DNA of 6,854 nucleotides from an uncultured Bacilli bacterium (GTDB taxonomy: Bacteria > Bacillota_I > Bacilli_A > RF39 > UBA660): the NCBI GenBank assembly GCA_934130265.1, contig CAKOYC010000063.1, forward strand, positions 1 to 6,854. Direction: 5' to 3'. The translations under genes and the position numbers were made by a program. This document shows, piece after piece, positions 1 to 4,756 of the stretch; position 1 is the stretch's first letter, and the number at the start of each line of letters is the position of its first letter. The notes under the pieces are model-generated. The model saw only the letters and a program-made list of their open reading frames with translations, was not told where the DNA came from and did not search any database.

Positions 1-2
1 TA

Positions 3-356
3 ACTAGTGTTTCAAAATCAGATACAGAAAGCGTTATAAAGATAGCTAGCTATTTTCACAATGTTATAGAAGAAGTTCATCCTTTTGCTGATGGCAACGG
101 AAGGTTAGGCAGAACACTTACTAATTATATTTTAATGATAAATAATCTCCCACCACTTATTGTCTATGATGAAGATAAGAAATATTACTATGCTGCTCTT
201 GAGAAGTTTGATGAAGAAGATGATTTGTTGCCAATGATTGAGTTCTTTAAGTATGAAATGGAAAAAACTTGGGAAAAATCTCTTGATAAAGAAAACGGTA
301 TAGTTAAAGAAAATAGTAAATTAACCGATTATCTAGTTGAAAACGAAAATAGCTAG
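3..356 (+). CDS. Fic-domain protein, C-terminal fragment (5' end outside window)
   Basis: The reading frame is open from the left edge, and the visible 117 residues contain the full Fic signature HPFADGNGRLGR (nt 78-113), which fits HPFx(D/E)GNGRxxR. In this family the His is the catalytic base and the Asp, Asn and Arg residues hold Mg-nucleotide. Fic enzymes usually transfer AMP from ATP to a Ser, Thr or Tyr hydroxyl of a target protein; some act as toxins. Downstream of the motif come helical segments (YYYAALEKFDEEDDLLPMI, then a TWEKSL segment) typical of free-standing Firmicutes Fic proteins. The first in-frame ATG visible, at 135, lies after the motif and cannot be the true start. It ends at TAG (354-356), followed at once by TGA. 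An SLDKEN stretch near the C-terminus matches the loose inhibitory pattern (S/T)xxxE(G/N). The N-terminus is needed to assign class and to see any antitoxin partner. Family certain; target unknown. Confidence 0.92.
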   Translation, partial: TSVSKSDTESVIKIASYFHNVIEEVHPFADGNGRLGRTLTNYILMINNLPPLIVYDEDKKYYYAALEKFDEEDDLLPMIEFFKYEMEKTWEKSLDKENGIVKENSKLTDYLVENENS

Positions 357-379
357 TGATACAAAAAAGATGGTTTCTA

Positions 380-403
380 TGCATTGAATTTACATCAATT
401 GCA
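380..403. repeat. Imperfect inverted repeat in the Fic/Dac convergent gap
   Basis: TGCATTGA and TCAA-T-TGCA can pair over 8 bp with one bulged T around a 7-nt loop. It lies in the 78-bp gap between two convergent genes, where a terminator would be expected. No T-run follows directly on the plus strand; on the minus strand a T-rich run comes only some 10 bases later. It may be a weak terminator or chance. Confidence 0.25.
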
Positions 404-434
404 GATATTTCTAAGAATATATAAATTTAGCTTG

Positions 435-1490
435 CTAACGATTTAGGAAACTAAAGAGCTTTTTCTTCTGACTCTTTTTTTCTTTTAAATAGATTTTAAT
501 GTTACCAATTTCTTTATTATAAAGTTTAATACTAATATAGCCAACCTTACCTTTTTTGATACTTGTATCTACCTTAGTATCTATCTTAATATGTTCTTTT
601 TCCTCATTAGTTAATGGATAAGTGAAACCATTCTTTATATATACTTTATCTTTTAACTTTTTATTATCAATATTAAAATTATCTTTATCAACTAATTTAT
701 AATACTTATATTTATTAAACATTAACTCATATAATTCCTTATGAGTGTTATATTCATCACTATCTTTTAAAGTAACAATAGTTAAATTAAGATTATCTTT
801 ACTAGCAGTAGTTACTAGTGTTTTTCCAGCACTTGGGGTATAACCATTCTTTCCTCCTGTACAAAACTCATATTGTTTTAAAAGTTTATTTCTATTATAC
901 CAAAGATAACTTTTCTCCTCTGTTTGTACTTGATACTTATAAGTTTTAGTAATAGTTCTATATTCTTTGAAATTTTTATAAACATAACTAGATAAAAGAG
1001 CCATATCATGAGCGGTAGAATAGTTTTTAGTCTCTTCATCTAATCCGTGAGCATTTTGAAAAGTAGTATTAACCATGCCAATTTCTTTTGCTTTTTTATT
1101 CATCTTTTTGACAAACTCTTCTTCACTACCAGAAAGATATGTAGCGATAACTATAGCAGCATCATTACCACTTCTAAGCATTAAACCATAGACTAAGTCT
1201 CTTAATTTCATTTTTTCATGTAGACTAAGATAGATACTAGTTCCATACATTTTTAATATTTCTTCCTTAGCTTCTACTAAGTTATCCATCTTATTAGATT
1301 CAAGGGCTAAAAGAGCAGTCATTATCTTAGTAGTAGATGCGATTAGTCTTTTCTCGTTAGCATTTTTCTCATATAAAACTCTATTACTATCTATATCCAT
1401 AACAATAGAACTTTTAGATGTATCTGTTGCAAGTACTGTAAAGGGATAAAAAATAGTTAAAATAATAATTATTAATAAGAATTTTTTCAA
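435..1490 (-). CDS. Secreted D-alanyl-D-alanine carboxypeptidase (DacF/PBP5-like, family S11)
   Basis: A 351-residue low-molecular-weight penicillin-binding protein that should trim the terminal D-Ala from peptidoglycan pentapeptides outside the cell. Residues 1-21 form a signal peptide (MKKF, a hydrophobic core, then VLA) with likely cleavage before TDTS. The active-site motifs are in order: S52-T-T-K55 (nucleophile serine and lysine), S107-G-N109, and K214-N-G216, where most homologues have KTG. The flanks CTGG and YTPSAG fit the family. Residues about 270-335 are strand-rich and resemble the C-terminal PBP5 domain; the basic tail (KEKKSQKKKLFSFLNR) may touch the membrane, since there is no C-terminal transmembrane helix. 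It is somewhat shorter than B. subtilis DacF (about 390). The start is TTG: it gives the complete signal peptide, has AGGTGA 6 nt upstream, and an in-frame TGA lies 3 codons further up. It is divergent from the M18 gene. Enzyme class certain; dacF versus another dac paralogue not settled. Confidence 0.95.
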   Translation of the reverse strand: MKKFLLIIIILTIFYPFTVLATDTSKSSIVMDIDSNRVLYEKNANEKRLIASTTKIMTALLALESNKMDNLVEAKEEILKMYGTSIYLSLHEKMKLRDLVYGLMLRSGNDAAIVIATYLSGSEEEFVKKMNKKAKEIGMVNTTFQNAHGLDEETKNYSTAHDMALLSSYVYKNFKEYRTITKTYKYQVQTEEKSYLWYNRNKLLKQYEFCTGGKNGYTPSAGKTLVTTASKDNLNLTIVTLKDSDEYNTHKELYELMFNKYKYYKLVDKDNFNIDNKKLKDKVYIKNGFTYPLTNEEKEHIKIDTKVDTSIKKGKVGYISIKLYNKEIGNIKIYLKEKKSQKKKLFSFLNR

Positions 1491-1496
1491 AGAATA

Positions 1497-1502
1497 TCAC
1501 CT
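1497..1502 (-). promoter_or_regulatory. Ribosome binding site of the carboxypeptidase (decides TTG start)
   Basis: On the minus strand AGGTGA lies 6 nt before the TTG at 1490-1488. The last two bases of this site plus its neighbours include an in-frame TGA, which rules out an upstream start under the standard code. Confidence 0.8.
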
Positions 1503-1529
1503 ATAATCAAAATATGTCATTTTCTCTTC

Positions 1530-1559
1530 ATTAATGACTATAAGCTATAAAATTGTCAA
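1530..1559 (-). promoter_or_regulatory. Putative sigma-A promoter for the carboxypeptidase
   Basis: On the minus strand a perfect -35 TTGACA (1559-1554) is followed after 18 nt by ATTAAT (1535-1530), which matches 4 of 6 bases of TATAAT. The -35 is convincing and the -10 is weak. It would give a leader of roughly 35 nt. Confidence 0.45.
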
Positions 1560-1576
1560 AATATGTTAATTAAATC

Positions 1577-1606
1577 TTTATACTTTTTCTAATATTTTGT
1601 TATACT
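1577..1606 (+). promoter_or_regulatory. Extended -10 promoter for the M18 aminopeptidase
   Basis: TGTTATACT (1598-1606) is an extended -10 (TGn plus TATACT). A weak -35, TTTATA, sits at 1577-1582 with an 18-nt spacer. A second TATACT lies 22 bp upstream at 1579-1584 and could be an alternative -10. Transcription would begin near 1613, so the ATG at 1611 cannot be used on this transcript. Confidence 0.6.
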
Positions 1607-1612
1607 AGTAAT

Positions 1613-1617
1613 GGAGG
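1613..1617 (+). promoter_or_regulatory. Ribosome binding site of the M18 aminopeptidase (decides start at 1626)
   Basis: GGAGG is followed by 8 nt and then ATG at 1626. The site lies inside the longer reading frame that begins at 1611, so 1626 is the real start. Confidence 0.8.
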
Positions 1618-1625
1618 ATGGAAAT

Positions 1626-2984
1626 ATGAAAAATAATTGGGATAAATATAGTGAAAGTGAACTTAATGACTTAATGAAATTTGCAGAGGGTTATAAAAAG
1701 TTTATTAGTAGCTGTAAAACAGAAAGGGAATGTGCAAGCTATATCATTAATAAGGCGATTGAAGCAGGGTTCCAAAACTTAGATGATGTTAGCAGCTTAA
1801 AAAGTGGAGATAAAGTCTATGTTAATAATAGAGGAAAATCAGTTGCTCTATTTGTAATAGGAGAAAAAAATATCAAAGATGGTATTAATATCTTAGGAGC
1901 TCATATTGATTCACCAAGACTTGATTTAAAACCTCATCCTTTATATGAAGATGATAACTTAGCTTATCTTGATACACACTATTATGGTGGGGTTAAAAAA
2001 TATCAATGGGTTACTATTCCACTAGCCATTCATGGGGTAGTAGTTAAAAAAGATGGTAGTAAAATAAATGTTAATATTGGTGAGGATAGTAGTGATCCAG
2101 TAGTAGGAATTACTGATTTATTGATTCATCTTGCTAAAGATCAAATGAAAAAGACTGCATCTTTAGTTATTGAAGGAGAAGACTTGGATGTTTTAGTTGG
2201 TAGTAAAAGTTTAAAAGGAGAAGAAAAAGAAGCAGTTAAGAAGAATATTTTAGCTATACTTAAAGAAAAATATGCTATTTTAGAAGATGATTTCATCTCT
2301 AGTGAACTTGAAATAGTACCAGCTTTTCCAGCAAGAGATTTAGGACTTGATAGAAGTATGATTATTGGTTATGGTCAAGATGATAGGTCTTGTTCTTATG
2401 CTTGTTTAGAATCTATTTTAAAAGTTGATAAACCTAAAAAAACTACTTGTGTAATCTTTACTGATAAAGAAGAAATTGGTAGTATGGGTTCAACTGGTAT
2501 GGAGTCCCACTTCTTTGTTAATACTATTGCAGATATCTGCTTATTATTAGATGAAAAAGAAGGAAGTTATAGAAGAGTATTATCTAAGGCTAAGATGTTA
2601 TCTTGTGATGTGACAGCAGGAGCAGATCCTTTATATAAGAGTGCTAGTAATAAAAATAACGAAGCTCATTTAGGTGGCGGACTTGCTTTTTGTAAATATA
2701 CAGGTTCAGGTGGCAAGAGTGGTAGTAATGATGCTAATGCTGAATATATTGCTCAGTTAAGAAATATTCTTGATAATAATAATATAACTTATCAGTTTAC
2801 CGAAATGGGAAAAGTAGATCAAGGTGGAGGTGGCACAATTGCTTACATTCTAGCTAATTATAATGTTGATGTAATTGACTGTGGTCTACCAGTACTTAGT
2901 ATGCATGCTCCTTGGGAAGTAACTAGTAAACTGGATCTATTTGAGTCTTATAAAGGATTTCTAATGTTTCTTTTGGAAGCTTAA
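1626..2984 (+). CDS. M18 family metallo-aminopeptidase (aspartyl aminopeptidase type)
   Basis: A 452-residue cytosolic aminopeptidase of family M18 (apeA-like; COG1362), which removes N-terminal residues, often acidic ones, from peptides using two metal ions, normally zinc. Numbered from the start at 1626, the ligand and catalytic residues are all visible: H93 in GAHIDSPRLDLKP, D252/D253 in GQDDRSC, E282-E283 in TDKEEIGSMGSTG (base and ligand), D328 in SCDVTAGADP, and H427 in SMHAPWE. Other family marks are YYGGVKKYQWVTIPLAIHG, EIVPAFPARDLGLDRS, and the Gly-rich KVDQGGGGTIAYI. There is no signal peptide. Its length is normal for the clostridial apeA type (about 450-465). I prefer 1626 to the ATG at 1611 because GGAGG lies between them and the extended -10 places transcription start near 1613. 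It stands alone, divergent from the carboxypeptidase and closed by a strong hairpin. Family assignment is secure; exact specificity cannot be read from sequence. Confidence 0.97.
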   Translation: MKNNWDKYSESELNDLMKFAEGYKKFISSCKTERECASYIINKAIEAGFQNLDDVSSLKSGDKVYVNNRGKSVALFVIGEKNIKDGINILGAHIDSPRLDLKPHPLYEDDNLAYLDTHYYGGVKKYQWVTIPLAIHGVVVKKDGSKINVNIGEDSSDPVVGITDLLIHLAKDQMKKTASLVIEGEDLDVLVGSKSLKGEEKEAVKKNILAILKEKYAILEDDFISSELEIVPAFPARDLGLDRSMIIGYGQDDRSCSYACLESILKVDKPKKTTCVIFTDKEEIGSMGSTGMESHFFVNTIADICLLLDEKEGSYRRVLSKAKMLSCDVTAGADPLYKSASNKNNEAHLGGGLAFCKYTGSGGKSGSNDANAEYIAQLRNILDNNNITYQFTEMGKVDQGGGGTIAYILANYNVDVIDCGLPVLSMHAPWEVTSKLDLFESYKGFLMFLLEA

Positions 2985-2986
2985 AA

Positions 2987-3014
2987 AGAAAGTTGCCATT
3001 GCTGGCAACTTTTT
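2987..3014. terminator. Bidirectional Rho-independent terminator (M18 / small Tyr-Pro protein)
   Basis: AAAGTTGCCA (2989-2998) and TGGCAACTTT (3003-3012) form a perfect 10-bp stem around the loop TTGC, with a T-run on the plus strand and another on the minus strand. It begins 4 nt after the M18 stop and overlaps the stop codon (3013-3015) of the small gene on the other strand, so it can end both transcripts. Confidence 0.92.
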
Positions 3015-3183
3015 AACGTCTATAGTAAGGATATACTGGATATGGTTGATAATATACTGGAGGATAATATACCGGATAAAACTGATAATTAGGTCTAGTG
3101 TAAGTACCGATTCCATAACCTAGTGCACCACCAAGTACAAAAGGAACAAAACCTCTTTCATTATTATTTACTCTATAATTCAT
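3013..3183 (-). CDS. Small Tyr/Pro-rich repeat protein, unknown function (56 aa)
   Basis: A 56-residue gene supported by AAGGTG 5 nt before its ATG and by the shared terminator at its stop. The N-terminus (MNYRVNNNERG) is polar. Residues 11-28 (GFVPFVLGGALGYGIGTY) are hydrophobic and Gly-rich with small residues at GGxxGxGxG spacing, which could pack against a membrane or form a short hairpin. Residues 30-56 hold 10 Tyr and 7 Pro in a repeated pattern (PVYYPPVYYQPYPVYP) and end in YYRR. There is no signal peptidase site and no cysteine. The layout (polar start, FxPF-Gly stretch, Pro/Tyr tail) resembles small surface or spore-coat-like proteins of Bacillota, but I recognise no named family. 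No clear promoter was found; a TATTAT/TAGACT pair with 19-nt spacing upstream is only suggestive. The gene is real with good confidence; its role is unknown. Confidence 0.8.
   Translation of the reverse strand: MNYRVNNNERGFVPFVLGGALGYGIGTYTRPNYQFYPVYYPPVYYQPYPVYPYYRR
3043..3072 (-). repeat. Two tandem 15-bp units encoding VYYPP / VYYQP
   Basis: On the minus strand GTATATTATCCTCCA (3072-3058) is followed directly by GTATATTATCAACCA (3057-3043), 13 of 15 bases alike. A partial third unit (GTATATCCT) follows after a two-codon spacer. The repeat lies inside the small Tyr/Pro gene and is in frame, which suggests growth by slippage. Confidence 0.8.
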
Positions 3184-3267
3184 ATTTTCACCTTCCTTTT
3201 ATAATTTATGCTTATAATAAAAAGCTAAAGAGTTAATTAGTCTAGATGAATTTAAACGATATAAAAT

Positions 3268-3288
3268 ATAGTTTTATTTTTAAACTAT
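3268..3288. repeat. Perfect 7-bp inverted repeat in a divergent promoter region
   Basis: ATAGTTT (3268-3274) and AAACTAT (3282-3288) flank a 7-nt spacer in the 168-bp gap between the small Tyr/Pro gene and the thioredoxin-like gene. It is a possible operator shared by both divergent genes. In such AT-rich DNA it could also be chance. Confidence 0.3.
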
Positions 3289-3293
3289 TAAGT

Positions 3294-3323
3294 TAGTCAT
3301 TTTCAAAGTATGAAAACTATGAT
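3294..3323 (+). promoter_or_regulatory. Putative sigma-A promoter for the thioredoxin-like/trmL operon
   Basis: TAGTCA (3294-3299), an 18-nt spacer, then TATGAT (3318-3323); 4 of 6 and 5 of 6 matches. Transcription would start near 3330, just ahead of the ribosome site at 3340 and after the ATG at 3310. Confidence 0.45.
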
Positions 3324-3339
3324 AAAATGTAAATATAGT

Positions 3340-3346
3340 GAGGTGA
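3340..3346 (+). promoter_or_regulatory. Ribosome binding site of the thioredoxin-like gene (decides start at 3352)
   Basis: GAGGTGA sits 5 nt before the ATG at 3352. It lies inside the longer frame that opens at 3310, which has no ribosome site of its own. Confidence 0.8.
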
Positions 3347-3351
3347 ATGAA

Positions 3352-3858
3352 ATGTTTCAAAAAAATAAGAAAAAAAATTATGTAACATTAACAATTATTT
3401 ATGTTGTAGTTATTGCTTTAGTATTATATGCTGCTAGTTGGTATCAAACTTATAAAGATTATAAAAGTACTATTCCAGTCCTTAGAAATACTGTATCAGA
3501 AATAACTACTACTGAACTTGATCACTTTGTTTTAGAAAATCCGGATGGAGTAGTTTATATGTGTGTAGCTAATGATAATGAATGTCGTAGCTTTGATACT
3601 TCTTTAAAGAAAGAGTTACTAAAAAGAGGATTACAAACAGCCATTACTTATATTGATTTACAAGATATAACAGCTAAAGAAGAATATATAAATAGTGTTT
3701 TTCAAACATATGGTGATGGTAGTAGTATAACTGATACTCCATTATTCTTAGCTTTTGAAGGGGGTAAAATAGTATCTTATCTAGAATCTACTGATACTAC
3801 CAAATTAACAGTTGATGAAGCTATTAAATTTATTAGAAAGTATTCAACAGGTATTTAA
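3352..3858 (+). CDS. Membrane-anchored thioredoxin-fold-like protein without CxxC
   Basis: A 168-residue protein with a basic N-terminus (QKNKKKN), one membrane helix at about residues 10-29 (VTLTIIYVVVIALVLYAA), and a soluble domain that by the positive-inside rule should lie outside the cell. The domain has thioredoxin-like order: a strand and helix at 67-90 (VVYMCVANDNEC, then RSFDTSLKKELL), a strand near 97-103 (TAITYIDL), then D128-T-P130 followed by the strand LFLAFEGGKIVSYLE, as in the cis-proline loop. The place of the CxxC pair reads D75-N-E-C78, so only the second cysteine remains; C71 lies in the preceding strand. A normal dithiol redox role is therefore unlikely. The start at 3352 is preferred over 3310 for its ribosome site. 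The stop is 2 nt before trmL, so the two are probably cotranscribed and translationally coupled. The fold is an inference from pattern; I do not recognise a named family. Confidence 0.85.
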   Translation: MFQKNKKKNYVTLTIIYVVVIALVLYAASWYQTYKDYKSTIPVLRNTVSEITTTELDHFVLENPDGVVYMCVANDNECRSFDTSLKKELLKRGLQTAITYIDLQDITAKEEYINSVFQTYGDGSSITDTPLFLAFEGGKIVSYLESTDTTKLTVDEAIKFIRKYSTGI

Positions 3859-3860
3859 AG

Positions 3861-4367
3861 ATGAATCATATCGTTTTATTTGAACCAGAAATACCTCAAA
3901 ATACAGGTAATATTATGCGTACTTGTGTAGCTACTAATACTAAGCTTCATTTAATTAAGCCATATGGTTTTGTTCTTGATGATAATCATTTAAAAAGAAG
4001 TGGTGTTAATTATATTGATAAATTAAACTATGAAGAATATAATGATTTTGAAGAGTTTAAAAGCAAGAATAAAGGAGTTTATTACTATTTAACTAGATAT
4101 GGTAGAAAGCCACATACTAGTTTTGATTATAGTGATACTAATACTAATCAGTACTTTATATTTGGAAAAGAATCTACTGGTATTCCTAAAGAAATATTAA
4201 AAGATGATTTAGCACATTGTCTTAGAATACCAATGAGTGATAATGTTAGAGCCTTAAATGTTAGTAATAGTGTAGCAATTGTTATCTATGAAGCTTTAAG
4301 ACAACAAAACTTTAACGATTTATTATTTGAAGAACCTCATAAAGGGGCTGACTATTTAGAAAAATAA
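3861..4367 (+). CDS. trmL: tRNA (cytidine/uridine(34)-2'-O)-methyltransferase TrmL
   Basis: A 168-residue SPOUT-class enzyme, which by family knowledge 2'-O-methylates the wobble nucleotide (position 34) of two leucine tRNAs using S-adenosylmethionine, acting as a dimer in the cytosol. All three SPOUT signatures are present: motif 1 at residues 8-22 (EPEIPQNTGNIMRTC, with N14 and R20), motif 2 at 101-108 (FGKESTGI), and motif 3 at 123-140 (IPMSDNVRALNVSNSVAI), which makes the trefoil knot and cofactor pocket. HLIKPYGF (30-37) is also typical. The length matches the family (about 155-170), without an added RNA-binding domain. The start lies 2 nt after the stop of the thioredoxin-like gene and has only a weak ribosome site within that gene, which points to translational coupling. 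It is followed by a shared terminator that overlaps its stop. Confidence 0.96.
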   Translation: MNHIVLFEPEIPQNTGNIMRTCVATNTKLHLIKPYGFVLDDNHLKRSGVNYIDKLNYEEYNDFEEFKSKNKGVYYYLTRYGRKPHTSFDYSDTNTNQYFIFGKESTGIPKEILKDDLAHCLRIPMSDNVRALNVSNSVAIVIYEALRQQNFNDLLFEEPHKGADYLEK

Positions 4368-4399
4368 AAAGAGATAAACCTTAAAATTTATCTCTTTTT
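4366..4399. terminator. Bidirectional Rho-independent terminator (trmL / rpmB)
   Basis: AAAAAGAGATAAA (4366-4378) and TTTATCTCTTTTT (4387-4399) form a perfect 13-bp stem around an 8-nt loop, with A- and T-runs at the ends that give a U-tail in both directions. The outer stem bases overlap the trmL stop (4365-4367) and the rpmB stop (4401-4399), so this one element ends both convergent genes. Confidence 0.93.
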
Positions 4400-4608
4400 T
4401 AAGCAGCTTCAGCAACAACTGCTTCTTCATTAACAACTGCTTGTTGTTTACGCATATTTCTAATTTCACGAGCACTCATTCTAACCTTAGTACCATCTTC
4501 TAATCTTACAACTTGTAAGTTAGGCTTTTGTTGCATTTTAGTAGCATTTAGAGCATGTGATCTTTTATTTCCTGTTAAAGGTTTCTTATTAGTAACTTTA
4601 ATTGCCAT
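4399..4608 (-). CDS. rpmB: 50S ribosomal protein L28
   Basis: A 69-residue L28 of the large ribosomal subunit. The family core is clear: KKPLTGNKRSHALNATK (8-24), then KPNLQVVRLEDGTKVRMSAR (28-47), matching the usual GxxRSHAxNxTKR, PNLQ and VSAR blocks. The N-terminal Cys seen in many L28 proteins is missing and the region before KKP is one residue shorter, so this is the cysteine-free form. After residue 56 it carries an unusual acidic and Ala-rich tail (AVVNEEAVVAEAA), making it a little longer than the common 60-64. AAAGGAGG (4623-4616 on the minus strand) lies 7 nt before the ATG, as expected for a highly expressed gene. It is a single-gene unit with its own promoter, divergent from dnaE. 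Confidence 0.96.
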   Translation of the reverse strand: MAIKVTNKKPLTGNKRSHALNATKMQQKPNLQVVRLEDGTKVRMSAREIRNMRKQQAVVNEEAVVAEAA

Positions 4609-4644
4609 AATTTCTCCTCCTTTATTTCTTCGTTCTGCTTATTA

Positions 4645-4673
4645 ACTTTACCATAGATAAGTGATAAAGTCAA
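4645..4673 (-). promoter_or_regulatory. Sigma-A promoter for rpmB
   Basis: On the minus strand TTGACT (4673-4668), a 17-nt spacer, then TAAAGT (4650-4645) preceded by TGG as an extended -10. The expected leader is about 30 nt and holds the AAAGGAGG site. This is the best-formed promoter in the window. Confidence 0.75.
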
Positions 4674-4692
4674 ATTATTATTAGCAAAAATG

Positions 4693-4713
4693 CGAAAAAT
4701 AAGTAGTTTTTCG
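4693..4713. repeat. Perfect 7-bp inverted repeat upstream of dnaE
   Basis: CGAAAAA (4693-4699) and TTTTTCG (4707-4713) flank 7 nt, between the rpmB -35 and the dnaE -10. It covers the place of the dnaE -35 and could be an operator; it has no terminator role here. Confidence 0.3.
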
Positions 4714-4723
4714 AACAAAAATA

Positions 4724-4732
4724 TGATATAGT
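4724..4732 (+). promoter_or_regulatory. Extended -10 promoter for dnaE
   Basis: TGATATAGT is an extended -10 (TGn plus TATAGT, 5 of 6). No good -35 lies at normal spacing (TAGTTT at 4704-4709 is the nearest). The transcript would start near 4739, just before the ribosome site AAAGGAG (4742-4748). Confidence 0.55.
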
Positions 4733-4756
4733 AATACCTAGAAAGGAGTAGTCATT

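Noticed and set aside
405..420. Short inverted repeat ATATTT / AGAATAT after the Fic gene
   Set aside because: About 6 weak A-T and G-T pairs with almost no loop; not a plausible terminator or binding site in such AT-rich DNA.
1491..1520. Possible TGA-as-tryptophan reading that would extend the carboxypeptidase upstream to an ATG
   Set aside because: The Trp codons seen in the genes are TGG, no TGA occurs inside the recognised families, and the TTG start has its own ribosome site and a full signal peptide.
1611..1625. An in-frame ATG at 1611 that would add MEDGN to the M18 aminopeptidase
   Set aside because: It has no ribosome site of its own, lies at or before the predicted transcription start, and the bases just after it form the GGAGG site for the ATG at 1626.
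3310..3351. An in-frame ATG at 3310 that would add 14 residues to the thioredoxin-like protein
   Set aside because: No ribosome site precedes it, the likely -10 (3318-3323) and GAGGTGA (3340-3346) lie downstream of it, and starting at 3352 gives a normal membrane-anchor N-terminus.
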